Notes under the pieces: model-generated
What the model saw: only the letters and a program-made list of their open reading frames with translations
The model's database searches: none
What the model was told of the DNA's origin: nothing
DNA from: Coprinopsis marcescibilis
Lineage: Eukaryota; Basidiomycota; Agaricomycetes; Agaricales; Psathyrellaceae
Assembly: GCA_004369085.1 (NCBI GenBank)
Contig: ML210252.1
Span: 34,867 to 98,866, forward strand
Direction: 5' to 3'
Length of the DNA stretch: 64,000 nt
Part shown: positions 25,152 to 36,045 of the stretch, piece by piece
Position numbering within the stretch: the first letter of the stretch is position 1
How the letters are laid out: every line of letters starts with the position of its first letter
Position numbers and translations under genes: made by a program

Positions 25152-26444
25152 ATGCTACCAGAGACATAGAAAGCACTTGCACTGCAGAGCAAAACAGGCG
25201 ATTTTGCTCTGACGACGATTCCCTTACTGCGCCCTGGCAGAGGCGAGGTACTGGTTAAAGTACAAGCTGCCGCTCTCAACCCTATAGATTGGAAGATGCA
25301 AGGATACGGCTGGTTCATCCAAGAGTATCCCTCCGTCATCGGGAGCGATATTGCGGGGGATATCGTCGGGATAGGCGAAGGGGTCACTGACCTAGTCATA
25401 TGCGACAGGGTGTAAGTATTCAGATATATATATATGAGACACGTCTAACGAGTAAGCTTGCACCGCTGTAGTGTTTTTTCAGGGGAGCTCTCCGACGCCA
25501 GGAAGGGAAGCGCCGGGTTCCAGGAGTACGCCATAGCCGACGCATTGACACTGGCCAAGGTACCGTTTTCTCTCTGCATCTACGACTACAGCCAGACGGA
25601 AACTTACTCCATCTGACTTCTGTCTTTACAAAGATCCCTTCCAATATTACAGATACACAGGCGGCAAGCGTTCCAATTAGGTTGGGCGCCGCATACGTTG
25701 CCCTCTACAACGTCGTGCCATATGGCCTGGGCTACGAATCGCCGATTACTACACTTGGAAAGTATCCTGGAGCCCCAATTGTGGTCTTGGGCGGATCCAG
25801 CCCTGTGGGACAGTATGGTGGGTCAAGCCTCCCATCTCCAGCTACTTAATTAATGTCTACTACAGTCATTCAACTTGCGAAATTATCTGGATTCAGTCCG
25901 ATTGTTGCGATTGCTTCGCTGAAACATGCCGCCGAATATATCAAGTCTCTCGGCGCGACCGACGTGGTCGACCGTTCCCTTCCCGAGGACGCCCTCAAAG
26001 CTGAGGTGAAAGCCAAGTTGGGAGGGAGAGCATCGCAACTGTTTACGATGTTATTTCCTCGGCGGTTACCCAGGAACTCGCCCTTGACTTGGTCGCGCCC
26101 GGAGGTACTCTGATCATAACCGTTCCTCCCTTGGTCAAGTCCAAAGACAAAATGATAATTCTGACTGAAGTAAAGAATCCATACCTCGTAACGTCAATTT
26201 ATTGCGCGGTATGTACGCCAGGCTTGGAGCATAGTTGCAGAGCGGGGACAGCAAGGTACGTCAGCCTCTGCTTGGCATACCCTGTTAGCAGTCGCAGGCT
26301 CACTGACTTGATCTTTGCATATAGCCAAACCAGGTTGAGATTCTTCCGGGCGGCTTAAATGGCGTTCCAGGAGGACTCTCTAGGCTCGAGGAAGGGCAGG
26401 TCTCGGGTGTCAAGTTAGTGGCTCTCCCTCAAGAGACTTCCTGA
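25152..26444 (+). pseudogene. Medium-chain dehydrogenase/reductase-like, copy 2 (disabled)
   Basis: The exon layout matches copies 1 and 3 (25152-25411, 25472-25559, 25634-25817, 25866-26255, 26325-26444), and the GroES and GGSSPVGQ parts are still readable. Four lesions break it. Codon 6 after the ATG is TAG (25167-25169), where copy 3 has CAG. The frame slips by one base between about 26021 and 26040, and again near 26170-26176. A TAG at 26232-26234 stands where copies 1 and 3 have a conserved Trp in LTEW. The two slips are of the same kind and do not cancel. The last exon is intact. It was probably a functional paralogue until fairly recently, because splice sites and TATA box survive. Sequencing error could explain one lesion, but hardly four. 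Confidence 0.85.
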
Positions 26445-26824
26445 GGGCCTTTATGGTTGAAGCTGAATCACTAGTACTACTGTGTAGTATGATCAATGAC
26501 ACCGCCCCTTCTCTCACACTAACATTGTTTTGAAAAATAATCGACAACGTAGCTCGCGCTTGCGTACGGCAGGAAATAAATCGACCAAGTTGTAAATTTA
26601 ATAAGCACATCTCGGAAAACCGGAAAACCGGAACGCTCTCTCTTGTCTCTGTCACGAGAGCGCTTTCGTGGACGATTGTAAGTATACATTCCAGCTTACA
26701 AAGAGAGAACAGGGCGCCCTATATAAACGGGTCGTTTTTAAAGTGTGTTCGCCATTCGAACAACACCTTTACTGCTTTATCACCCTTAAGCCACTCCGAG
26801 TCAGGAATCAGTACTCCATCAACG
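26445..26824. promoter_or_regulatory. Promoter region of reductase copy 3
   Basis: 380 bp lies between copies 2 and 3. TATAAA at 26722-26727 lies 97 bp before the ATG at 26825. Confidence 0.55.
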
Positions 26825-28134
26825 ATGACCAACTCAACCCAGAAGGCTTTAGTTTTGGACAAGAAACTCGGTGACTATGTCATTGTGGACATCCCTCTCC
26901 TCACAGACCCAACCGATGACGAAGTTATCGTCAAAGTCGAAGCCACCGCCCTCAACCCTCTTGACTGGGCCATTCAGAGAGTTGGCCTCTTTGTAGAAGA
27001 GTATCCCGTCATCAACGGCTTTGACATTGCCGGAGAGGTCGTCGAGCTAGGAGCAAAAGCGCCCTCCCTCGGCCTGGCAAAGGGCGACAAGGTGTAAGCG
27101 CCCATATCCTAGATCAAAGGTTCGCCAACTGATGCGCGCGCAAACATAGTCTCTTTGCAGGGGCATTTGCCAATACGAAAGGACAAGGCACCGCTGGGTT
27201 TCAGCAGTACACACGAACCGATATCTACAGTCTATCGAAGGCAAGTCTCAATTCTGGTCCGATCGATCTCCTTGCGGCGGCTAAACGATTGGCATAGATC
27301 CCACCAGCGCTTACTTTGGTAGAGGCCTCAACCATTCCGGCAGCTATATCAACTGCCTACGTTGGACTGTACAGCCCCGAACCATTGGGTGCCGGTTACG
27401 AAGCCCCTTCAGTCAAGGACGCCCAAAACAAATACAACGGAGTCCCCATCGCCATACTTGGAGGATCCAGCTCGGTCGGACAGCTCGGTAGGCTACTTCT
27501 CACTCTACCTACAGCAGCAGGCGCGCAGATTCACAGATTAACTATACTCTACTTACAGTGATCCAACTTGCCCACCTCTCTGGTTTCAACCCCATCATCA
27601 CAACCTCCTCTCTCAAACACGCCGAGTTTCTCAAATCCCTCGGAGCCACCCACGTACTCGACCGATTGCTCACCCATTCCGAGACTATATCGGCAGTCAA
27701 AGATATCATCGGTGACACACCTCTCAAGCTAATCTACGCCGCCATCTCGAACGACGAAACCCAGAAGCTAGGGCTGGATTTGGTAGCGCCAGGTGGTCAT
27801 CTAATCATCACCCTCTATCCCACAATCGAAACACAAGACGGCAAGAAAGTAATCCATGTACATGCGTTGAAGTCTCTTCCTCAGAACATCGCGATACTCC
27901 GCGAGATGCATATCAAGCTTACTGAGTGGCTGAAAGAAGGATTGATCAAGGTATGAGTTCTCTGCTAGTACCACTTCTCTGGCATAACTCTGATACATAT
28001 TTCGGTTCTGATAGCCAAACCGCGTTGAGATACTTGATAATGGGCTCAGTGGTGTAGTCGATGGGCTGGAGAGGCTGGAGAATAACAAGGTTTCGGGCGT
28101 CAAACTTGTTGCACTCCCGCAGGTCAACGCATAA
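26825..28134 (+). CDS. Medium-chain dehydrogenase/enoyl-reductase-like protein, copy 3
   Basis: Five exons (26825-27093, 27150-27240, 27298-27487, 27559-27950, 28015-28134) give 353 aa. Landmarks match copy 1: VKVEATALNPLDWA, GFDIAGEVVELG, nucleotide motif GGSSSVGQ, then PGGHLIITL and the C-terminal VSGVKLVALPQ. No catalytic zinc ligand set is seen, so it is placed in the zinc-independent reductase branch with copy 1. Intron 2 starts with GCAAGT instead of GT, a GC-AG intron; both paralogues have GT at this position. The gene is intact and lies 380 bp downstream of the disabled copy 2, consistent with tandem duplication. Confidence 0.9.
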
Positions 28135-30130
28135 GGCGGTACTAGTACTCAGACCGTGATAGCGCGAGACATACGTACCTACTAGCGAGAAATTTGCTCT
28201 TACTGTAAACAAAATACCGATACTGGGCGATTAATCCGGCCTGTATGTGTCTATGGGATACAGGCTTCGATTAACCCCTTAGTGTCGGGTTACAGCCGTA
28301 AATAATATTTCTGGATGTATAACCTGTTTGGTTTATGCACTTTATATTGCCTGACCGGCCCTGATGGGTTTAAATACTATCTCCGAGGTAATCCTTTTGG
28401 CTTGCTTTTGGTCTTGACGGTTGTAAGTTGTAAGTACTGCATACACAACATTATCATTAACATCATTACTGTCATTCTCTCTCACCGCCCATCTACTCTA
28501 CATCTCACAAATCAGATATACGGGCGCCGAAGGAGGCTGTCAGCGCAATAGTCGCTGGCCTCGGAGACCATCCCGGCAGCCGGGCAGTCAGCCATGCATC
28601 TCAATGGCTCTACCCTGCGCCCAAATCACACCTCGCAATCCACATTCCAAATGCAACTCATCGGCATGTCACCGGCGGGGTGCGCCCATGAGCTGCGTCT
28701 ACGTACACTGTGTACACAGTTAGCTTTGTTGCACAATGGACGCGCTGGGCCCACACATACTGGCACCATCTTCGTATGCAGACAGGAGCGTACATGCTCG
28801 TATGTGTACATTGCGTGCCCATCCAGCTACCCCTTGCTTTGGTTGAAGTGACATCCGGATCACGCTCAGTCAATCCCGGAGAAACACACCACGCCGTAGC
28901 CAAGCTTCTGAGCACTCAGTAAGGGTACACCGGGCTTGATATCAGTGCTTACGCTCAATACAGTATCACAAGTCTTATAAATGCTATATTAAGCCTTACA
29001 TTATCAGAGGCAGGGTTCGCCGTTTGGGGCGCATTGGGCGCTGGCGCCCAACAGGTTCCAGCGCTCAGCCTGGTGATCTCTCAAGGCTAAAATCAACACC
29101 AACGTCGTTTGGGGATGTAGGGCACATGTGGATCGGATTCTCATTCTTCCTTCAGGCGACAATCCCAGGGATCCCAGCTCAGTCCTGATGCAAGCATCAC
29201 CCTCTTGAATCTTTCAAGTCCGCCAAGAATAGCGCACAGATGAGATGAGGAAACTTGTGCCAGACCCAATCACAGCTACTTTAGGTTAAGCCCACATTTG
29301 CGCACGGATGTTGCACATCAATAGAGTCAAACCTTGAAAGTTGACACATTGTCACCAATACTGTGCCCTGTTTGACAATTTACATCGCAGGCTCCAAGAA
29401 TATCCCAGCCATTAACTTGCCGATTTCAGTTCGGGACTCGGAATCACTTGAAAAAGGTTCCAACAACTTTTTAATAACATGGACAACCCGAACTCACCCC
29501 TCCTGCTGCTTCATGCCCATACTCCATTGTACTTTAAATACCTTCAACCGACAGCCCTTCCAAGTGCTACTGGACTCCCATGAAACCATCACACGTCGGG
29601 CGAAACAGCCCGCCTGCATCCATGCCCAGAGTTAAGTACACACGCCACCCATCCCCCTCCTTACTTCAACGCCGATCCCCCTGACCCCTGCCAACCAATT
29701 TTCACACAACATGATCGACATCTAACAAGTAACACCGACCTACTTCGGAAACCACCTAATTCCTGTCGATCCTCGAGGAAGTTATGTCACCGCGATCCGC
29801 AGGGCGCGCAGACAGCTATGGTTCCCGGTGTTCCATGCCCGTCGTGAGTTGCGCATGCTGTCAGGCTGTCGGTAGGAACAACGGAAACAGCGGGAGGGCG
29901 GAAAGAAAAGATTGCGAGCATCCTGATTCCCTGCCCAATGTTCAACCTCCCAATATTAGTATCGCAAAGATTAATTCATTAATCTAATAATCAAAGCAGG
30001 TGATAACCCAACAAAGCGCAGCGTCGAAAGCAGAAAGCAAAAGAAAAAACATGTATGCGTGTACCGATGAAATAAATTTACCTTGATTCTAAACCACGTA
30101 AGTAGCATCTATGATGACGATGGCAAGGAT
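28135..30130. other. Intergenic, 2 kb, no gene recognised
   Basis: This lies between the 3' end of reductase copy 3 and the 3' end of RCE1 (convergent). Only short unsupported frames are seen. Confidence 0.45.
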
Positions 30131-32279
30131 CTACTGCGTCCAACGCGGAAGGGTATACACAAACCCAGCTATACCGATGATATACGCCGCTACAATCGCT
30201 GTGATAGAAAAGGGCGTGAGCAAATGTTGCCAAACAGCATAAAGGACCGACTTCAAGGGAATGAGCGATATAAAATACAGCCAAACAACACAAAGTCAAG
30301 GAACGTCAAGATTGAAGAAGATGAGTTATAAAAACAGGAACGATGAGGAGGCTAGCCGGCGTCGGCTTTTCCAAATACAGCCAAACAACAAGCTCGAAGA
30401 ACGTCAAGGTTGAAGAAGATGAGCCAAAGCAAACATTTGCAAACACAGGAACGATGAGGAGGCCAGCCGGCGTCGGCCTTTCCAAATCAAAACACCTCAT
30501 CTCGGCCCCGAAAAGGAAGCAAATAAACCTGAAACGGAAAGCAACCCCGCCCAGACGGGACCGAACGACCGACTCCAATCGGTATGACAACACACCACCC
30601 AATCCCCGAACAGGGGTCATTTAACTTGCATTAGCTTCGAACATCGCGCTGTTCGCTCCTCACGCAACATGAACATGAGCAAAACCAACAGCTGTCCACA
30701 CCACACCATTCTATTTGCACATCACGCAATAAAGATCCCAGGATCCTTGAGATCCTGCACAATCCCAACGCATTCCAAAAATAGAAAGATAAAGGGAAAC
30801 GAGGCGCACACAGCAGATGCAGAGCAAGCGAAACCGAGCACTCACATTTCCTATGCCGCGGATTCATCCGAAGCTCGGTGAGCAAATCAGGGAACCCCAT
30901 GGTGTTGCAGAAAATATGCGCGGTGATGGGTGCCGCCAAAGACTGCGTCCGGACAAAGACGTACGCGACGAGGAAGCCAAAGACTGATGTGTAGAAGAGC
31001 TGGAAAGCTGGACAAAGGAGAGGTTATGAAGACGATCGGGGGGCATATACAGGGGTAGCTACTCACAGCTTCCTATTAAAGCGCGTTTCAACGCATCTAG
31101 ATTCCGTCCATAGCGGTTATAGGTATCCCAGGCATGGTGAACGTGTGCTAGAATAGAGAGATCAGGTCAGTGCAATTCACTTTCAATCGATCCTACTCGT
31201 CGCAAAGGTAAACGAAAACAAGCCAGCCAGCCAAACCCACAATGCATGCAAGAAAGGATATCCTTTCACCTAATCCCTGCCCGAGCACAGCCCCTCGCGA
31301 AATGTTTGAGCATCAGAGTCTAGAGCAAGAGAAGAGTTCGAAGCATAGGTGCAAGAAACGAAGCAGAAGCAAGGCCAAGTGAAATAAGCCCAAAGAAGTC
31401 ATGCCAGGGCGTCGATACGCCGGCCTGTATCCTCTCACAAGAGACGTGCCGGTCATAAGCGATGAAAACGAAGCCGGGAAACTCGACAGACGCGACAGAC
31501 CAATATAAAACGAAGGACTTACCAACACCAAACGTCAGGGGCGATAAAAAGATCATCTGCTTGCGGGAGACTCCTCCCATATGGAACACGGCGAGCACAC
31601 ACGCTCGAAAGGTTATTTCCTCCGTGATTGGTCCCTAAAGACGCCAGTAAGGGCAAATCAACGACGAAGGAACGCGTACTAGACTCACGATAATGTACGT
31701 CCGCAGACCCATGAACGAAAAGTACTTGCGTAGGACGTATTCATCGTAATCCCAGAAAGCTTGGAATGGCAAGGTTTGGTTGAGGTATGTGGCGTACAGC
31801 GGGCCCAGGAACAGAATAGGCACGACCAGATGCTGCAATATGCTTCGCGCGGTGAGTTTCCAGGGACTCCAGTCGAGGCCAAGGTAATCCGATGTCAGGG
31901 CCAGTGTCTGGTGAACGTGTTAGCCCCCATCCCCAAGGTTTGGAGAGTGCATTAAACATACCTCGAAGGCCCCTACCCCCTCTATCCGAAGCCACACAAG
32001 TGCTAGCACCCCGAGGCAGCTCAGCACCGAGGCGATGGTCACGGCCAGCAGGCGTGCGCGGATAACATCAGGGTCATCCCTCCACCGTTCATGGGCCAAG
32101 CGAGGTCGCTCTTGCCGTGGGTTGTCAGGGTTCTTCGCCTGAACTTCGAACTTGAGCCGGGCCTTGTTCGAGACGTACAGAGATCCGACATAGCACGCCG
32201 CAAACGACAGAGCTATTGTGTGCGCCCCCGCGGGCGACATGAGGCGAATCGCCTGCCTGAGGTCGTCGAGAGTAGTCAT
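30131..32279 (-). CDS. RCE1: CAAX prenyl protease 2 (type II CAAX endopeptidase)
   Basis: Six exons (32279-31962, 31907-31689, 31634-31523, 31147-31067, 31007-30846, 30198-30131) give 319 aa, the usual RCE1 size. The catalytic motif GPITEEITFR places the Glu pair at 184-185 and Arg at 189. The second motif GVAHVHHAWD supplies His218, and HIFCNTMGFP supplies His274 and Asn278. Multiple membrane helices fit an ER integral protease that removes the last three residues from prenylated Ras/Rho-type proteins. The C-terminal exon AAYIIGIAGFVYTLPRW was found across a 647-nt intron (30199-30845), very long for this genome and carrying tandem repeats. Any splice to the nearer AG sites at about 30755 would create TGA at once. 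Confidence 0.93.
30273..30486. repeat. Two direct repeats of about 100-110 bp inside the last RCE1 intron
   Basis: Unit 1 starts at 30273 and unit 2 at 30373, both with AAATACAGCCAAACAACA. Both continue through AACGTCAAG, TTGAAGAAGATGAG and AGGAACGATGAGGAGG to AGCCGGCGTCGGC. Unit 2 has a small insertion, and the start of the motif (CCAAAT) appears again at about 30482. Confidence 0.85.
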
Positions 32280-33568
32280 CGTTTAAAGACCAAGTCGTGT
32301 AGGTGTCAGTCTGTATCTGACATCGATCACTGTGGCCCCTGAACAACCGAATTCGTCGTCGTCGTCGACAATAATTGTCTCTGCCCGTCGTCGTATGCCA
32401 CGCGCCGTGAAGGGTCTTCGTGGGAATGATTTGTAAGCATAAATTTGAGTCGCCAGGTGGCATCGCGTTCGATCCTGAGGGGCAACAAATAATTTTGGCT
32501 AGACCGCGTTTTTCTTTTCTTTTCAAGGCAAGGTAAGGTTATGGAGAGTGAGGCCCTCCAGCAAGGTTAATGTTAACCTTCGATTAACGTCAGTCGAATG
32601 CCGAAGAGAATTCTGGAGCTTGGCCAAGCTTTGACGCCTGGAAGCTCTTTCGGAGTCTGATGCAATCATGTCGCCACGAAGAAAATATCTTGAAGCCTGA
32701 AAGATCCCTCTTTTCACTCCATTTGGACGGAATCCTGAACTATCGAACCACTTGAAAGCAAATCAATTATCAAGTCCGTTCGTAGGTCATGACATTTCGG
32801 TTTATGGCGGTTCTCAGGGACAAGGGATTTGCTGAACTTGCTCGACACGAGGCGGTCTGTGGGCTTGTCGCTCGTTTCTTTGGGGGACAATGTCGCATAC
32901 AGATGGGGCGGGATCTAGGGGAGGTGACGGACCCCAGAGCCTGGCTAGGCCGCCTAACTGTCCCATTGGGGTTCCCGACACGTAAAGCCAGCAGGCGATG
33001 GCGCGAGAGCCCCTATCAGTCAAGGATTTCTGAATCTTAATTCGGTTCTCGGAAAATCCCAGCATCAAGGATTGTTTGCCCTCTACAGAAATTGCCTCAT
33101 CCCAAGAGACAATGGCGGTTATATTGCGCTCATTACAATTCCTCGGTGCGGTGGTTGAAGAGGGATAGACATATGTACGCACGGCCGCGGAAGTCGACCT
33201 GGCGTGATGTGTGCGGCGAAGCGAGCTTGATAACGAACCATCAGGGTATGGTATGCAGAAAATTTCCGACCAATGTGTCAAGCTTACGGTTTCGCGGGCT
33301 AATCCCGATCGACTGGATGATTACTGAATGTGGGTCCCCATCAGCGACAGATATGTTCTCAAGGAAGTGTCGAGAAAATCTGAACCTTGAACCAAACAGG
33401 ATGTAAACATCGGACTTAGTAGGCGCGTGAAAGTGAGCTGTCCAAAAAGTTATAAAAGGCACCCCCGAATCTTCCTAGCTTTCCTCAACCCAGCAGCTCC
33501 TTCTCTCCTCTCATACCCACCTACACTTCATCTAATACCAACCCAAAAACCCAACCTCACCTAATAAA
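32280..33568. promoter_or_regulatory. Divergent intergenic region (RCE1 / GPI-type protein)
   Basis: 1.3 kb lies between two genes transcribed apart. TATAAAA at 33451-33457 lies 112 bp before the ATG at 33569 and is followed by a long C/T-rich leader typical of strongly expressed fungal genes. No further gene is seen. Confidence 0.55.
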
Positions 33569-34032
33569 ATGAAGTTCCAACTCATCCTCGCTTCCCTCCT
33601 CTTCGCTGCTGGTGTTATCGCCCAGGACTCGGAGTAAGTTTCTTATCCTTTTCTATACGAATATCGGCTCATATTTTCTCCAGAGGCACTGATTCTTCCA
33701 CCGACGTTGTCGTCGACCCAACTGGCAGCGACGTCCCAGAGGTCCCAGAACCTACTGCCTCAGATATCCCAGAGCCCACCGGTTCTGAGACTGACGCAAT
33801 CCCTGAGCCCACTGACGATGCCTCTGCCCCCGTCCCCGGTCCTTCAGGACCTGTCGCGTCTGGACCCGTCGCTTCTGGCCCTGCTGGCCCTGTGGCATCT
33901 GGCGGTTCGGCTGGTGCCTCTGGCTCTGGTGCACCCCCTCGTCCCACAACTACTCCCCGCTCCGGCGCCAAGGGCCTTGAGATCCCCGCTGCCTTCGCCC
34001 TCGCTGTCGGTGCTGCAGCTGCCCTCCTCTAA
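33569..34032 (+). CDS. Small secreted, probably GPI-anchored Ser/Pro/Gly-rich wall protein
   Basis: Two exons (33569-33633, 33684-34032) give 137 aa. The signal peptide MKFQLILASLLFAAGVIAQ is clear. The mature part is low-complexity and rich in Pro, Ser, Thr, Gly, Val and Asp, with repeats of the kind EPTxSD and GPVASG, and has no cysteine. The C-terminus is a hydrophobic tail (IPAAFALAVGAAAALL) preceded by small residues (SGAKG), the form expected for GPI anchor attachment. It should be extracellular, on the plasma membrane or wall, and probably O-glycosylated. A good TATA box and pyrimidine-rich leader suggest high expression. No enzymatic domain is present. Confidence 0.88.
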
Positions 34033-36045
34033 GCATTGAATCCCTCATGGTTCGTTTCCATCACTGCTTCCGATCTAGTGTCACATATTTATCACCCCTT
34101 CAATTTAGATATCTCGCTATCAACCTTCGCGAGCTTCGCGCGCTATTCCAGGACATTTCGCGCCTCTGATACCTGATGCTTCCTTAATTCTACCCCTCAT
34201 GTTTGTTATGCCATTATGCGGACATGTAACGGGACCCTACTAGACAGTTCCGCACCCTACATACATAGCTTATATATCATCAATATACCTACCAATTGCC
34301 ACTACTTGCAGGCCGTTCTCTACCAGTTCGCATCGTTTGCATCCGAAGCTTTCAAATTGTCGTTCGATTTCTGCTGATTTTTAGGGGCATTTCACCTCGT
34401 GGTAGCAACCAACAGCGTCTAACGGCGCTACCAACTTCAACAGGTGTCAGACCGCTGTCTTCCTCGTGTCCGGGCCCCTCCATCGGCCCAATCACCGCTA
34501 TTTTTAGGTATATCCGAGCTTCGCAAATTCGAAATTACAAACCGTCGACGCATCATTTGCCGGACTTCCGGACGCCATTCAACGTGGGGACAGCTGTTGT
34601 CCCACCAAGGCCGCCGAACCGTGACTGTGCTCCCCATTCCCCCGGCTGTACCGATAGCCAAGCCTCGTCGAGCAGCGTCAAACAAGTCTTGGACATCCTC
34701 TTCAGGCTCAGAACGATCTCAACGACCTTTTGAACTCGATTCTGCTACCGTCACACGACAGTTGTTAATGACACGCCGAAAGATGCCGGGCCCATGCGTG
34801 CTTGATGGGGCAAATCGCGAATCTCAAAAGTTGATGTAAGCACTCTGTCCCCATATCCCAGATCCCCCCTGCACCCGTCAGAGGCTGTCAGAGGCTCGGA
34901 GCGGGCACATCAGGGCACATCTCAGGTTACCAAACATACAAGCCGTTCCCTATGTAAAAAAATGAGTGCTTACATGTATGTAAGCTGTTGTTGTACTCCA
35001 GGTTGTTCAGGGGCCGACGGCAGCTCAGGGCGACGCGTCTAGATTCTAGTATAAAGCTGACGAACTGCGTATGATCTGGAAATTTAAAGCCGCATGGATG
35101 ATAGCACCTGTCAGTCCAATGTCATAAACCCTGCCTTTGGTCTTCGACTGGCTACATACTTACATGAGATAGTACCATTCCGCCAGACCTCCTGACCAGG
35201 TCAGCGACAATTTCTCTCCTCTAACTTTCGACTGGCTGCAAAAGCATAAGATACCATTCCCCTGACCTCCCGACTCGGTTAGCGACAAGTTCTCTCACAT
35301 CCTCCTTCGGCATATACTGTGATCGGGAAGTGAACGGTGAATGGTAGGAATGACAGTGCGAGTCGGCGTAGAAACGGGTGAGATTGGCGTGCAGAGAAAC
35401 TTGAAGGTGACAAAGAGAAAGCGGTGGAGTAGTCCGTGGGGACACTCCAGGCACGGGCACTGGCTGGGTGGGCGGCTCGGTCGCGTCGAGCTGCCAGGCG
35501 ATGGGCAGAGGCAAAGGTAACGTTGCAGTCGCGGCGGAGCGCGCAGTATCCACTGTATGGCACAGCCACAGATTCGGTCTAATCTAATCTAATCGGGCGG
35601 AGCTGTTGGCCCTTGTACAGCGGATACGCACCAAGTATGATAGCACCCCATTTTCCAACTAGTGATGGGTAACGACTTTTGTATATAGATCTAGAGGATG
35701 AATTTGCTTCTTGCAAGCTGGAAAGGTGCTTGGTAGAGTATCCTTGAACACACGACCTATTTTTATAACTCAGAATCCCGCCGCCGCTTCCAAGTCGTCA
35801 TGGATGTCTAAGCAGTCAGGACTATGTCCGATATCTGACGGCGGTTGTTGACAGAGTGTAGGGTCTTTCAGTCAGTGTGTTCAACAAATATGGCTGGGGT
35901 GAGCGCTGAGGTATAGACTCTTCAGAGTGACGGTACCGATCGTGGAGTGCTCGACTTATGAAGCCAGCCGTGACGTCGTTCCAGTCTTCTACTTCTTGAA
36001 AAAGGCGACGCAATCGACAAAGTTCCTCAACCGATATTCATCGAC
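34033..36045. other. Intergenic, 2 kb, with a short direct repeat
   Basis: The open frame 34444-34839 (basic, ends at a GTAAGC donor-like site) might be a fragment of a spliced gene, but no downstream exon was found. A direct repeat lies at 35143-35297. Nothing else is recognised. Confidence 0.35.
35143..35297. repeat. Imperfect tandem repeat, about 75 bp twice
   Basis: 35143-35219 and 35227-35297 both begin TTCGACTGGCT. Both continue through TACCATTCC, GACCTCC and AGCGACAA to TTCTCTC, with several mismatches and small gaps. Confidence 0.7.
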
